From positions 1 through 8,881 of the forward strand of contig NZ_CBFIIK010000108.1 in NCBI RefSeq assembly GCF_965662675.1: 8,881 bases of DNA, given 5' to 3'. Numbering within the stretch: the stretch's first letter is position 1; each line of letters starts with the position of its first letter. A program made the translations under genes and the position numbers. The DNA comes from Roseicyclus sp965662675. GTDB taxonomy: Bacteria > Pseudomonadota > Alphaproteobacteria > Rhodobacterales > Rhodobacteraceae. Under the pieces are notes generated by a model, which saw only the letters and a list, made by a program, of their open reading frames with translations, was not told where the DNA came from and ran no database searches. Shown here piece after piece: positions 1 to 7,181 of the stretch.

Positions 1-2693
1 GTGACCGGGGCCTCGCCGTTCACCCGGCCGCGAAACTGCCCCGACAAGCCACCTTGGGTGGTGAGATCGGCGATCAGCGGGCTGATGGCGATACCCTCGG
101 TCACCTGCAGCCGGTCAAGCGTCGCGGTGATCGGGCCGCCGTCCAGACGCGGGCCATCTTGCGCGATCTGGGGCGCACCGCGCAGATCGAGCGTGCCGCC
201 GGTGATCTCGATGGCGGGGGCCTGCCCCACTCCGCGCGGCGACAATGCACCTGTCACATCCAACCATGACCCAAGCCGGAACCTGTCGGCGGTCAGGCGT
301 TGCATGCCGCCATTCTGGCCCAAGGCGATACGCCCGGACAAATCCAGCCCATCGACCGCCAGCGCCAACTCGGTCACCGCCGGATCGGGCCCAAGCCGGA
401 CCTCCACCGCCATGCGGCCCGTCCGCTCGCGCCCCTGACGCCAGCCCAAGGGCGGCAAAGCCAACCCCGCCCCCGCCAGATCCGAGGAGATACGCAGCAC
501 GGGCGGCGCATCATCGGGCAAATCAAGGCTGAGCGCGGCGGCGCTTTCGCCGCGCATCATCCAACCGGGCAGCATGACACCGACGCTTGCAAGCCGATCA
601 CGGCTCAGGATCGTTTCAGCCTCGAGCCGCGAGGCGCGCGCGGCATCGGGCCCGAGATCGCGGCTCCATTGCCCCGAGAATGCGACCCCGTCCAGCCGCG
701 CCTCACCCGCGATCCGCAACCGCGCGTCATCGAGGGTGATATCCAGCCGATCCGCCGTCAGCCGCCGACCGGGCACCAGCGCCGCGGCCTCGAAATCCGT
801 GACCTGCCCCGTGACCGTGACGTTTGTCTGCCCGCCTTCGCCTTGCCGCATCAGGCGGGTCAGGATGCGTGCCGTGGCCGCAACCTGCCCCGAGCCCAGC
901 CGGTCGGTTGTCATCGCCCCTTCAGCCAAAAGGCGCACGGGCGGCGCGCGCAAAAGCGTCAGCACATCGCCCAAGCCCCCTGACAATGCGAGATCTATCT
1001 GCGCCTCTGGTCCGGGCTGGCGCGTATCGGGTATCTGCATGACCGATCCGGCAAAAGAGACCTCTCCCCCATCGGGGGCGGTCATCTGCCCAGTATCGAG
1101 CCGCAAAACCATCCGGGAATCGCCGATGCTGAGGTATCCGGCCGCATTGCGGATGGGCGGCATCAAGGGCAGCACGCGGATATCGGCAGCGTCGAAGCTC
1201 AGCCCCAGCGCGCTGCGGATCGGCGCGCCGGGCATCGCGCGCAGCGAAAAGGCGACATCCGACAAGCGCCCCCTCGCGACATTGTCCTGCAACCAACCGC
1301 GCGTGCGCGGCAGGCGGGTCTGCGGCCAATAGGCCAGCACCTCCCCCGTTTCGGCCTCGGGCATCGCAAGATCGAAGGCGATGTCCAGCCCCCCGGCAAC
1401 CGCGCCGACATGGCCCTGCGCGCGCAGGATGCGCCCCGCATGCGCGACGACCGCCTGCCCGATCTCGACGCGCAACTCCGGTGCAAGCGTCAGCGCCAGA
1501 TCGATCTGCGCGGTATCAAGCACGATGGGGGCCGCCATACCGTCCAATGCCGCGATGGTGATATCGCTCAGCGCGAATTGGCCCAAATAGCCGCTGCCAT
1601 CGGGCGAAAGATCGGCATGGCCATTGGCCTGGAACCGCACCAACGGCGCGGCGAGATCGAAACGATCGAAGCTGATGCGCCCGGCCGTTGCGTCATAATG
1701 CAATGCCACCTGCAGCCCGTCGAAACCGATGGGGGCGGCATCGGCGCTTGGGCGGACCTCGCCCGCACCGATATCAAGGGCGACTTCTAGATCGCCCACC
1801 CCCCCATCGGCGGCCAATTGACCCCGCACCACCCCTGAGATCGGGGCGCGCAGCAGATCGACCCAAGCCAGCGCCGGCCCGATCGTGGCGATATCGCGCG
1901 CGGCAAGGCCATCGAAGGAAAACACCAGATCGGTCGCGCCGCTTTGTGCGCTTCGCGCAAGGTCGATGTCGATGGTCGCATCCCGGCTGCCTTCCAGCGC
2001 GCCGCCGATGCGCAGCGACAGCGCCCCATCTACCCGTTCAAGGCGCATCCGCGCATCGCTGACCCGCATCGTCTGACCGGTCATGGCATCGGCCATGACC
2101 AGTTCCAGCCCGCGCCCATTGACCGCCTCGAGCCGGGCGAAAGCCGGCGAGGCCAACATGCGTTCGAGCCGCGCCAAACTATCGCCAAGGCCGATCTCGC
2201 TGGCCATGCCGCCCGCCATCAGGGCCAGGTCGATCTGGCCCGTCGCGTCGCGCGCAAGCCTGAGACCCGCGCCTTGCAGATCCACCCGCACCGGTGCCAC
2301 ATCGCCCTGCAACAAGGCCTCACCGGAGAGATTGACCACCAAGGCTGGGAAAGCCGCGCGGATCGCGCCATCGGGGTCGGTCATGGTCAGATCGCGGATC
2401 GTCATGTCGAACCCGGCATCGCCGGACGCACGGCCGATCTGGATGCGCCCGATCGCAATCCTGTTCGCCAGCATCGCGCCGTCGATGCGCGTGGTGATGC
2501 GCTCGGTCAAGGCGGCGGGCAAGGTGACAGGCCCCGTGCCCAAACGCAGCCAAAGCGCCGCGGTCGCCGCGATCGGCATGATGATGATCACCGCCAAGAC
2601 AAGCAAAACGCCCACAAGCCAGCGCCGCGCCCTTCGGGGTGCGGCTTTGGCCTGTGTCTGGTTTGTCGCGATGCCCTGCCCGTCTTGTGTCAT
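1..2693 (-). CDS. AsmA/YhdP-like DUF3971 envelope protein, C terminus outside window
   Basis: One uninterrupted reading frame of 897 codons runs from an ATG at 2693 to the window edge; an in-frame TAG at 2736-2738 limits any longer start. The N terminus is a polar, basic stretch (residues 1-24, with PRRARRW) followed by one hydrophobic segment at about 25-48, so the protein should be anchored in the inner membrane with the bulk in the periplasm. The rest is repetitive beta-rich sequence full of short 'D.....G' strands, as in AsmA-like proteins. Around residues 455-470 is the pattern YWPQTRLPRTRGWLQDNV..G, typical of the YhdP/DUF3971 region. The visible end (GGLSGQFRGRVNGEAPV) is where the AsmA-like C-terminal region normally begins, so perhaps 200 residues are missing. 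Relatives (YhdP, TamB, YdbH) are linked to phospholipid transport between membranes; that role is inferred here. The gene is divergent from bcp. Only a weak AAGG lies before the start. Confidence 0.9.
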   Translation of the reverse strand, partial: MTQDGQGIATNQTQAKAAPRRARRWLVGVLLVLAVIIIMPIAATAALWLRLGTGPVTLPAALTERITTRIDGAMLANRIAIGRIQIGRASGDAGFDMTIRDLTMTDPDGAIRAAFPALVVNLSGEALLQGDVAPVRVDLQGAGLRLARDATGQIDLALMAGGMASEIGLGDSLARLERMLASPAFARLEAVNGRGLELVMADAMTGQTMRVSDARMRLERVDGALSLRIGGALEGSRDATIDIDLARSAQSGATDLVFSFDGLAARDIATIGPALAWVDLLRAPISGVVRGQLAADGGVGDLEVALDIGAGEVRPSADAAPIGFDGLQVALHYDATAGRISFDRFDLAAPLVRFQANGHADLSPDGSGYLGQFALSDITIAALDGMAAPIVLDTAQIDLALTLAPELRVEIGQAVVAHAGRILRAQGHVGAVAGGLDIAFDLAMPEAETGEVLAYWPQTRLPRTRGWLQDNVARGRLSDVAFSLRAMPGAPIRSALGLSFDAADIRVLPLMPPIRNAAGYLSIGDSRMVLRLDTGQMTAPDGGEVSFAGSVMQIPDTRQPGPEAQIDLALSGGLGDVLTLLRAPPVRLLAEGAMTTDRLGSGQVAATARILTRLMRQGEGGQTNVTVTGQVTDFEAAALVPGRRLTADRLDITLDDARLRIAGEARLDGVAFSGQWSRDLGPDAARASRLEAETILSRDRLASVGVMLPGWMMRGESAAALSLDLPDDAPPVLRISSDLAGAGLALPPLGWRQGRERTGRMAVEVRLGPDPAVTELALAVDGLDLSGRIALGQNGGMQRLTADRFRLGSWLDVTGALSPRGVGQAPAIEITGGTLDLRGAPQIAQDGPRLDGGPITATLDRLQVTEGIAISPLIADLTTQGGLSGQFRGRVNGEAPV

Positions 2694-2803
2694 CGGCCTT
2701 GTGTCCGTGCCCCCTTTATCTTCGCCGCAAACCGCCTAGCTTGCAAACCGTGCGGCGCGCCTGCGCCGATATGCCAGATGCACGCCCAAGACGAGAGGAT
2801 TCC

Positions 2804-3265
2804 ATGATCGAGATCGGCACCCAAGCCCCCGACTTCACCCTGCCGCGCAACGGCGGTGAAACGCTGACACTATCGGCGCTGCGGCCCAAGGCGGTGGTCT
2901 TGTATTTCTACCCCAAGGACGACACCTCTGGTTGCACCCGCGAGGCGGTGGATTTCACCGCTTTGGCCGATGCGTTCGCCACTGCGGGCGCGGTTGTCGT
3001 GGGAGCGTCCAAGGATAGCGCCGCCAAGCATGACAAGTTCGTCGCAAAACACACGCTCGGTGTGGCGCTGGTCTCGGACGAGGATAGCGATCTGTGCGAG
3101 CGCTATGGCGTCTGGGTCGAGAAATCCATGTATGGCAAAAGCTATATGGGCATCGAGCGCGCGACCTTTCTGATCGACGGGTCGGGCGTGGTGCGCGCGG
3201 TCTGGCGCAAGGTCAAAGTGCCGGGCCATGCGGCAGAGGTGCTGGACGCGGTCAAGGCGCTGTGA
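2804..3265 (+). CDS. bcp: Thioredoxin-dependent thiol peroxidase, Bcp/PrxQ family
   Basis: A 153-residue cytoplasmic peroxiredoxin, the usual length for Bcp/PrxQ, which reduces hydrogen peroxide and organic hydroperoxides with electrons from thioredoxin. Visible landmarks are the N-terminal G..APDF.L (residues 5-13), the active-site block FYPKDDTSGCT with peroxidatic Cys44, then SKDS (69-72), the YGVW.EKSMYG block (about 101-110), and the C-terminal RATFLID.....WRKVKVPGH. The near resolving cysteine five residues after the peroxidatic one in the E. coli protein is replaced by Val49; the only other cysteine is Cys98. The start at 2804 is supported by GAGAGGA at 2793-2799 four bases upstream; the same frame is open further upstream, but the family N terminus matches this ATG. 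It is divergent from the AsmA-like gene and lies 54 bp before the DUF455 gene, with a hairpin between them. Confidence 0.96.
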   Translation: MIEIGTQAPDFTLPRNGGETLTLSALRPKAVVLYFYPKDDTSGCTREAVDFTALADAFATAGAVVVGASKDSAAKHDKFVAKHTLGVALVSDEDSDLCERYGVWVEKSMYGKSYMGIERATFLIDGSGVVRAVWRKVKVPGHAAEVLDAVKAL

Positions 3266-3273
3266 TCGGCAAA

Positions 3274-3305
3274 GCCGGGGGCGCTTGACCTTGCGCCCCC
3301 TTGGC
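3274..3305 (+). terminator. GC-rich hairpin after bcp, candidate terminator or attenuator
   Basis: A perfect 8-bp inverted repeat (GGGGGCGC at 3277-3284, GCGCCCCC at 3293-3300) encloses the loop TTGACCTT. Outer arms GCC (3274-3276) and GGC (3303-3305) can add three pairs around a two-base bulge. It starts eight bases after the bcp stop codon. There is no real T-tract, only TT, so it is not a textbook intrinsic terminator. It may weaken read-through into the DUF455 gene or protect the 3' end of the bcp message. It could also be chance in GC-rich DNA, though eight perfect pairs right behind a stop codon favours a role. Confidence 0.5.
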
Positions 3306-3319
3306 CGCACACCGCCGCC

Positions 3320-4144
3320 ATGACCCAGATGCTTTCCCTCGCCCAGATGGCCGAGGCTGTGCTGCGCACCGCCGATGCCCGTGAAAAAACCGCGCTATCG
3401 CGCAGCTTTGCCGCCCAGTGGCGCGAAGCACGCGCCGTCGGCCAAACGGTCGAGATCGGCCATGCGACGCCGCCCGATCAGCCCGCCCGCCCCGTCAAAC
3501 CCGATCTACGCGACCCGCGCGAGGTGCCGCGCCGGCGCACCGGCACACAGGCGGGCCGGATCGCGCTGTTGCACGCGGTGGCCCATATCGAGTTGAACGC
3601 CGTCGATCTTCATTGGGACATCATCGCGCGCTTCACCGCCACGCCCATGCCGATCGGATTCTATGATGATTGGGTCAAGGCGGCTGACGAAGAATCAAAG
3701 CATTTCAATTTGATGGCCGACTGTCTTGAAGTAATGGGCAGCCATTACGGCGCACTTGTCGCCCATGCCGGCATGTGGCGGGCGGCATCCGACACGGTCG
3801 ATGACCTAATGGGGCGGCTGGCCGTCGTTCCCATGGTACTCGAGGCGCGCGGCCTTGATGTGACACCGGGTATGATCGCGATTTTCGAGAAAGCCAGCGA
3901 CGACCCCAGCGCGGCGATGGCGGTGGATGCGCTGCGCATCATCTATGCCGAAGAGGTTCATCACGTCGCCTATGGCGCGAAATGGTTCCATTTCCTGTGC
4001 GGCCGCCACGAGATCGACCCCAAGGAGGCGTTTCACGCCCTTGTACAGCGTTATTTCCACGGCGCACTCAAGCCGCCCTTCAACGAAGAAAAACGCGCCG
4101 AGGCAGGGCTGCCGCCGGATTTCTACTGGCCCTTGGCGCAATGA
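3320..4144 (+). CDS. DUF455 family ferritin-like protein
   Basis: A 274-residue soluble protein of the DUF455 family, which is ferritin-like; its reaction is not known to me. The four-helix di-iron pattern is visible: Glu91 in AHIELNAVDL, an E..H motif at Glu125/His128 (DEESKH), Glu175 in VLEARGLDVTPG, and a second E..H at Glu212/His215 (AEEVHH). This is the ligand set of a carboxylate-bridged di-iron site, so an oxidase, hydroxylase or iron-handling role is plausible (inference). The end PPDFYWPLAQ is typical of the family. No Shine-Dalgarno sequence precedes the ATG at 3320, and ATGs at 3332 and 3347 are also possible, so the true N terminus is uncertain by up to nine residues. The gene follows bcp by 54 bp and may be partly cotranscribed with it. 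Around 3660-3740 the codons are less GC-rich than elsewhere, over the most conserved part of the protein. Confidence 0.93.
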   Translation: MTQMLSLAQMAEAVLRTADAREKTALSRSFAAQWREARAVGQTVEIGHATPPDQPARPVKPDLRDPREVPRRRTGTQAGRIALLHAVAHIELNAVDLHWDIIARFTATPMPIGFYDDWVKAADEESKHFNLMADCLEVMGSHYGALVAHAGMWRAASDTVDDLMGRLAVVPMVLEARGLDVTPGMIAIFEKASDDPSAAMAVDALRIIYAEEVHHVAYGAKWFHFLCGRHEIDPKEAFHALVQRYFHGALKPPFNEEKRAEAGLPPDFYWPLAQ

Positions 4145-4145
4145 C

Positions 4146-4161
4146 GGCACGCAATCGTGCC
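4146..4161 (+). terminator. Short hairpin just after the DUF455 gene
   Basis: GGCACG (4146-4151) and CGTGCC (4156-4161) form a perfect 6-bp stem with a CAAT loop, one base after the stop codon. There is no T-tract behind it, so it is at most a weak or Rho-assisted terminator, or a 3'-end stabilising structure. Confidence 0.3.
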
Positions 4162-4230
4162 AGCCATCGGCGGAATTTCGCCCAAATGCGCGATTTTTGA
4201 GCGACATGCCCCGGCATCCGACATCCTGTG

Positions 4231-4259
4231 TTGAGGCGCGGGGAAGCTGTGGTTATTCC
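4231..4259 (+). promoter_or_regulatory. Possible sigma-70-type promoter for the peptidase-bactofilin operon
   Basis: TTGAGG (4231-4236) and TATTCC (4254-4259) are separated by 17 bases, the optimal spacing, in the 186-bp gap before the peptidase gene. The matches to consensus are four of six and about three of six, so this is a weak candidate. Some promoter is expected here because the upstream gene ends in a hairpin and the gap is long. Nothing else convincing is seen in 4145-4330. Confidence 0.25.
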
Positions 4260-4330
4260 TGTGCAAGGTCATAGCTGTAGCGGTGGCAAAGCCGCGCAAT
4301 ACTAGACCGTGAAGAGATGGGGCAGATATC

Positions 4331-5674
4331 GTGACAGGACGGATGATCAATCGCCTTACAGCGGCGCTGGAGCAACGCCTGCCCGAGCAGCGCCTGTTTC
4401 TGAAATCAGATCATGGCATGCGTTTCATTCGGCTGCGCCCGACGACGCAGGGCGCGATCTTGCTGGGCCTTGCCGGGCTGCTGAGCTGGACGGTGATCAT
4501 CACCTCCATCTTCTTGATCGATACGATATCGGCCGGCAATGCGCGCGAACAAGCGCAGCGCGAAAGCTTCGAATACCAAAACCGCCTGAACGCGCTGTCC
4601 CATGAGGTCGAGCTGCGCACCGCGGAAGCCTTGCAAGCGCAAGAACGGTTTTCCACCGCCATGGATCAGGTTGCGCTGATGCAGGTGCGCCTTCTCGATG
4701 CCGAAGAGCGCCGCCGCGAGCTTGAAACGGCGGTCGATGTGATCCAGACGACATTGCGGCGCAGCATGGAAGACCGCGACACAGCGCGCGCGGCTTTGGA
4801 AGGCATGCGCGATGCCATGCAACGCGAAACAGGCTCGACCGAAACAGTCGCCGCGCGCGACGCCGACCTGCGCCAAGCGATCGCGGTGCTTGCAGATGCG
4901 CTCGACACGACAGCAGGCAAGCGCGACGATGCCGCGGCGCTTGCCGCGCAAGCCACGCAAACCGTTGCGCAGATGGAACATGAGCTTGCCTTGGCCCAAG
5001 AACGCCAAGAGCGCGTCTTCCGCCAGATCGAAGAAGCCGTGGCCATGTCGATGGAGCCGCTGGACCGTATGCTGAGCTCGTCGGGCATTCCCACCGATCG
5101 CCTGATCGGACAGATGCGCGCCACCTATTCTGGCCAAGGCGGGCCGCTGATGCCCATCGCGGTCTCGACCATGGGGGATGGCGAACCCGACCGCATGTCG
5201 CTCAGGGCCAATGAGTTGCTCGAACAGCTCGACGCGCTCAACCTGCGCCGTATGGCCGCCGAGCAGCTCCCTTTCTCCATCCCCGTGCAGGGTTCCTTTC
5301 GCCAGACCTCGGGATTCGGCTATCGCCGCGACCCGTTCAACGGTGGTCGGCGGCTCCATGCCGGTGTGGATTTCGCCGGTGCGCGCGGCACGGACATCGT
5401 CGCGGGCGGTGATGGCACGGTGATTTCCGCAGGCCGGCACAGCGGTTACGGGCTGATGGTCGAGATCGATCACGGCTTTGGCATCGTCACTCGTTATGCC
5501 CATCTCACACGATTGAACGTGCGGGTCGGCGAAAGGGTCTCGCGCGGGGAACATATCGGTGATATGGGCTGCACTGGACGTTGCACTGGCACCCATCTCC
5601 ATTACGAGGTGCGGCGCAATGGCGATCCGGTGAACCCTATGACCTTCATCACGGCAGGACGCGATGTTTTCTAA
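4331..5674 (+). CDS. Membrane-anchored M23 (LytM-type) peptidoglycan endopeptidase
   Basis: A 447-residue bitopic protein predicted to cut peptide cross-bridges of peptidoglycan in the periplasm. Order of parts: a short cytoplasmic N terminus with LPEQRLFLKSD (17-27) and RFIRLRPTT (31-39); one membrane span at about 41-63; a long charged coiled coil at about 68-240, rich in Glu, Arg, Gln and Ala; a linker; and an M23 domain at about 322-440. The zinc ligands and catalytic residues all appear: His343 and Asp347 in HAGVD, His391 in YAHL, and His422 and His424 in HLHYEV, so the enzyme should be active rather than a degenerate activator. Two cysteines (414 and 418) flank the conserved TGR of the active-site loop. 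The start is taken as GTG 4331 (GGGG at 4318-4321 upstream); ATG 4343, with AGGA three bases before it, would shorten the protein by four residues. It overlaps the bactofilin gene by 11 bp, so the two are almost certainly cotranscribed and work together. Confidence 0.94.
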   Translation: MTGRMINRLTAALEQRLPEQRLFLKSDHGMRFIRLRPTTQGAILLGLAGLLSWTVIITSIFLIDTISAGNAREQAQRESFEYQNRLNALSHEVELRTAEALQAQERFSTAMDQVALMQVRLLDAEERRRELETAVDVIQTTLRRSMEDRDTARAALEGMRDAMQRETGSTETVAARDADLRQAIAVLADALDTTAGKRDDAAALAAQATQTVAQMEHELALAQERQERVFRQIEEAVAMSMEPLDRMLSSSGIPTDRLIGQMRATYSGQGGPLMPIAVSTMGDGEPDRMSLRANELLEQLDALNLRRMAAEQLPFSIPVQGSFRQTSGFGYRRDPFNGGRRLHAGVDFAGARGTDIVAGGDGTVISAGRHSGYGLMVEIDHGFGIVTRYAHLTRLNVRVGERVSRGEHIGDMGCTGRCTGTHLHYEVRRNGDPVNPMTFITAGRDVF

Positions 5675-6227
5675 ATCCAAGATCAACGAACCCGGAGCGA
5701 AATCCTCTGCCGCCGATACCGGCTCCGAGGGCAACGTATCCGACTCAAAATCCAGCCCCAGATCGGGAGCAGACATGTCTTCGACCCCCTCTTCTTCGCC
5801 GAAATCCAAACCCACGCCCTCGCTGCTCAGCTCGGACCTCACCGTTGTGGGCAACCTGCGCACCACGGGTGACATTCAGGTCGAGGGCACCGTGCAAGGC
5901 GATATCCGCGCCCATCTTCTGACCGTCGGCGAAACCGCCAATATCGAAGGCGAGATCGTGGCCGATGACATCGTCGTCACGGGCCGCGTCGTGGGCAAGG
6001 TGCGCGGCCTCAAGGTGCGGCTGACCTCCACAGCGCGCGTCGAGGGCGACATCATTCACAAGACCATCGCCATCGAAAGCGGTGCGCATTTCGAGGGTTC
6101 GGTGCAACGTGCGGAAGATCCCTTGGCCACCGGCTCGACCGCGATGCCTCCGCGCAGCGCCGCAACGCCGGCGCCGGCCGTGCCCCGGCCCGCATCGGCC
6201 GGCCCCGCACCGACGGGCGAGAACTGA
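5664..6227 (+). CDS. Bactofilin, polymer-forming cytoskeletal protein
   Basis: A 187-residue bactofilin (polymer-forming cytoskeletal family, formerly DUF583). The central domain at about residues 57-150 shows the repeating beta-helix rungs: LTVVGNLRTTGDIQVEGTV, then GDIRAHLLTVGETANIEGEI, then GRVVGKVRGLKVRL, then ARVEGDIIHKTIAIESGAHFEG. It is flanked by a Ser/Lys/Pro-rich, disordered-looking N-terminal tail (1-55) and a Pro/Ala-rich C-terminal tail (about 152-187). Bactofilins self-assemble without nucleotides on the inner face of the cytoplasmic membrane and recruit cell-wall enzymes. The ATG at 5664 overlaps the end of the peptidase gene and has AGGA at 5656-5659; the MFSK start fits the family, whose N-terminal tip often binds membrane. 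A second ATG at 5775 with a better ribosome site could give a 150-residue form. A strong terminator follows the gene. Confidence 0.95.
   Translation: MFSKSKINEPGAKSSAADTGSEGNVSDSKSSPRSGADMSSTPSSSPKSKPTPSLLSSDLTVVGNLRTTGDIQVEGTVQGDIRAHLLTVGETANIEGEIVADDIVVTGRVVGKVRGLKVRLTSTARVEGDIIHKTIAIESGAHFEGSVQRAEDPLATGSTAMPPRSAATPAPAVPRPASAGPAPTGEN
5765..5777 (+). promoter_or_regulatory. Strong internal ribosome binding site and ATG inside the bactofilin gene
   Basis: GGGAG at 5765-5769 lies five bases before an in-frame ATG (5775-5777, codon 38). This is a better Shine-Dalgarno match and spacing than that of the upstream start at 5664. Use of it would give a 150-residue bactofilin with the complete polymerising domain but without the first 37 residues. 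Whether it is used cannot be told from sequence alone. Confidence 0.45.
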
Positions 6228-6260
6228 TCTGATCACGCTGCGAAAGCACAATCGCTGATC

Positions 6261-6287
6261 AAAGCCGGGCTTCTGCCCGGCTTTTTT
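6261..6287 (+). terminator. Rho-independent terminator of the peptidase-bactofilin operon
   Basis: A 10-bp perfect stem (AAAGCCGGGC at 6261-6270 and GCCCGGCTTT at 6275-6284) with a TTCT loop runs into TTTTTT (6282-6287), then CTT. It begins 33 bases after the bactofilin stop. Because the stem is symmetric with A residues at its left foot, the minus strand also reads hairpin plus TTT, and the DUF2189 gene ends only 10-13 bases away on the other side. It therefore probably serves both converging units, more strongly in the plus direction. Confidence 0.93.
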
Positions 6288-6297
6288 CTTGCCCGCT

Positions 6298-7101
6298 TCA
6301 ATCCAGCGGCGTCAGCGCCCGGCGATAAATATGCCATGTGGCATGACCCAAGACGGGCAGCACGATGAACAACCCCAACAGCCCCGGCAGCATCGCAAGA
6401 AACACCATCCCCGCGATCGTCGCGGCCCATGCCGTCATCACCGCCTTGTTGCGCCCCACCACCGCAAGCGAGGTCAGCATGGCGGTCACGAAATCCAACT
6501 CCTTGTCCAGCAGCAAAGGCAATGAGACCGCGGTCAGGCAAAACAGCACGAAGGCGAAGACCGCGCCAAAGCCCGCACCCACCGCCAGCATCAAGATCCC
6601 TTCGCGCTGCAGCAGATAGGCGTAAGAGCTGGTCACATTCATCAAGGCCGATGGCCCCAGAAACAGCGCGAAAAGCATATGCGCGAAGAAGGACCAGAAC
6701 AGGAAATAGACGATGATCACCCATGCCATCGAGGGCAGTTGCCGCATCCGCTGGCGCCAGATCACGCCGAGAATGTCATTGCGGCGCCATTGCGTTTGCC
6801 CCGCCTCAAGACGGCGCGACACCTCGTAAAGCCCCACCGCCAGAAACGGGCCGAGCAGCGGAAAGCCAAGCGTGATCGGGATCGCCCACCAGATCTGATC
6901 GGTGATGAACAGGAATACGTAAAGCAGCCAGCCGCCGACCACATAGACATGCGAAAAGAACAGCCCCATCATCGGCTTGCGGCGGAAATCATGCAGCCCG
7001 GCGCGCAAGGCGAACGCGATATCACCATAGCCCATGTCGCGTAGCTCAGGCACCTTGGATGGTGCGCGGGGGGGTATCGCCGGATCGCTCAGCTCGCTCA
7101 T
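6298..7101 (-). CDS. DUF2189 family multi-pass membrane protein
   Basis: A 267-residue protein matching the DUF2189 family, integral inner-membrane proteins with no function known to me. Hydrophobic segments lie at about 43-66, 70-92, 123-148, 167-196 and 220-256 (the last long enough for two passes), suggesting six spans. Family-like blocks include GPFLAVGLYEVSRRLEAG (about 84-101), between which and the next span is a charged loop, and the C-terminal LGHATWHIYRRAL. The start at 7101 (MSELSDP) is chosen because AGGGGG lies just upstream and the family N terminus begins near here; an ATG 37 codons earlier would add a tail unlike the family. It follows the amidase gene on the same strand with an 80-bp gap, so cotranscription is possible but not certain. 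It ends beside the shared terminator. Confidence 0.88.
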   Translation of the reverse strand: MSELSDPAIPPRAPSKVPELRDMGYGDIAFALRAGLHDFRRKPMMGLFFSHVYVVGGWLLYVFLFITDQIWWAIPITLGFPLLGPFLAVGLYEVSRRLEAGQTQWRRNDILGVIWRQRMRQLPSMAWVIIVYFLFWSFFAHMLFALFLGPSALMNVTSSYAYLLQREGILMLAVGAGFGAVFAFVLFCLTAVSLPLLLDKELDFVTAMLTSLAVVGRNKAVMTAWAATIAGMVFLAMLPGLLGLFIVLPVLGHATWHIYRRALTPLD

Positions 7102-7181
7102 CGCCCCCTGCCTTCCCGGAACGTGGATGCTTGCACAGCCATAGTCTAGACCGCGCCCAAGCCGCGCGCCAAGTGAAACGC

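Noticed and set aside
2741..2773. TTGCAA with downstream GATATG as a promoter for bcp
   Set aside because: The spacing is 21 bases, too long for a sigma-70 promoter, and neither box is a strong match.
574..2807. Long plus-strand open frames (for example 574-1332, 252 codons, and 1944-2807, 287 codons) opposite the AsmA-like gene
   Set aside because: They lie antisense to an 897-codon frame with clear family features. Their translations are Arg/Pro/Ser/Ala-rich with no recognisable domain, as expected for mirror frames in GC-rich DNA.
4207..4275. A 22-codon Cys-containing small frame in the gap before the peptidase, as a possible leader peptide
   Set aside because: No good ribosome site, no attenuator-like structure after it, and it would overlap the only promoter candidate.
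4406..5875. A 489-codon minus-strand frame antisense to the peptidase and bactofilin genes
   Set aside because: It is long only because stops are rare in this frame at high GC. The product is rich in His, Arg and Ala without a domain, and both sense genes are unmistakable.
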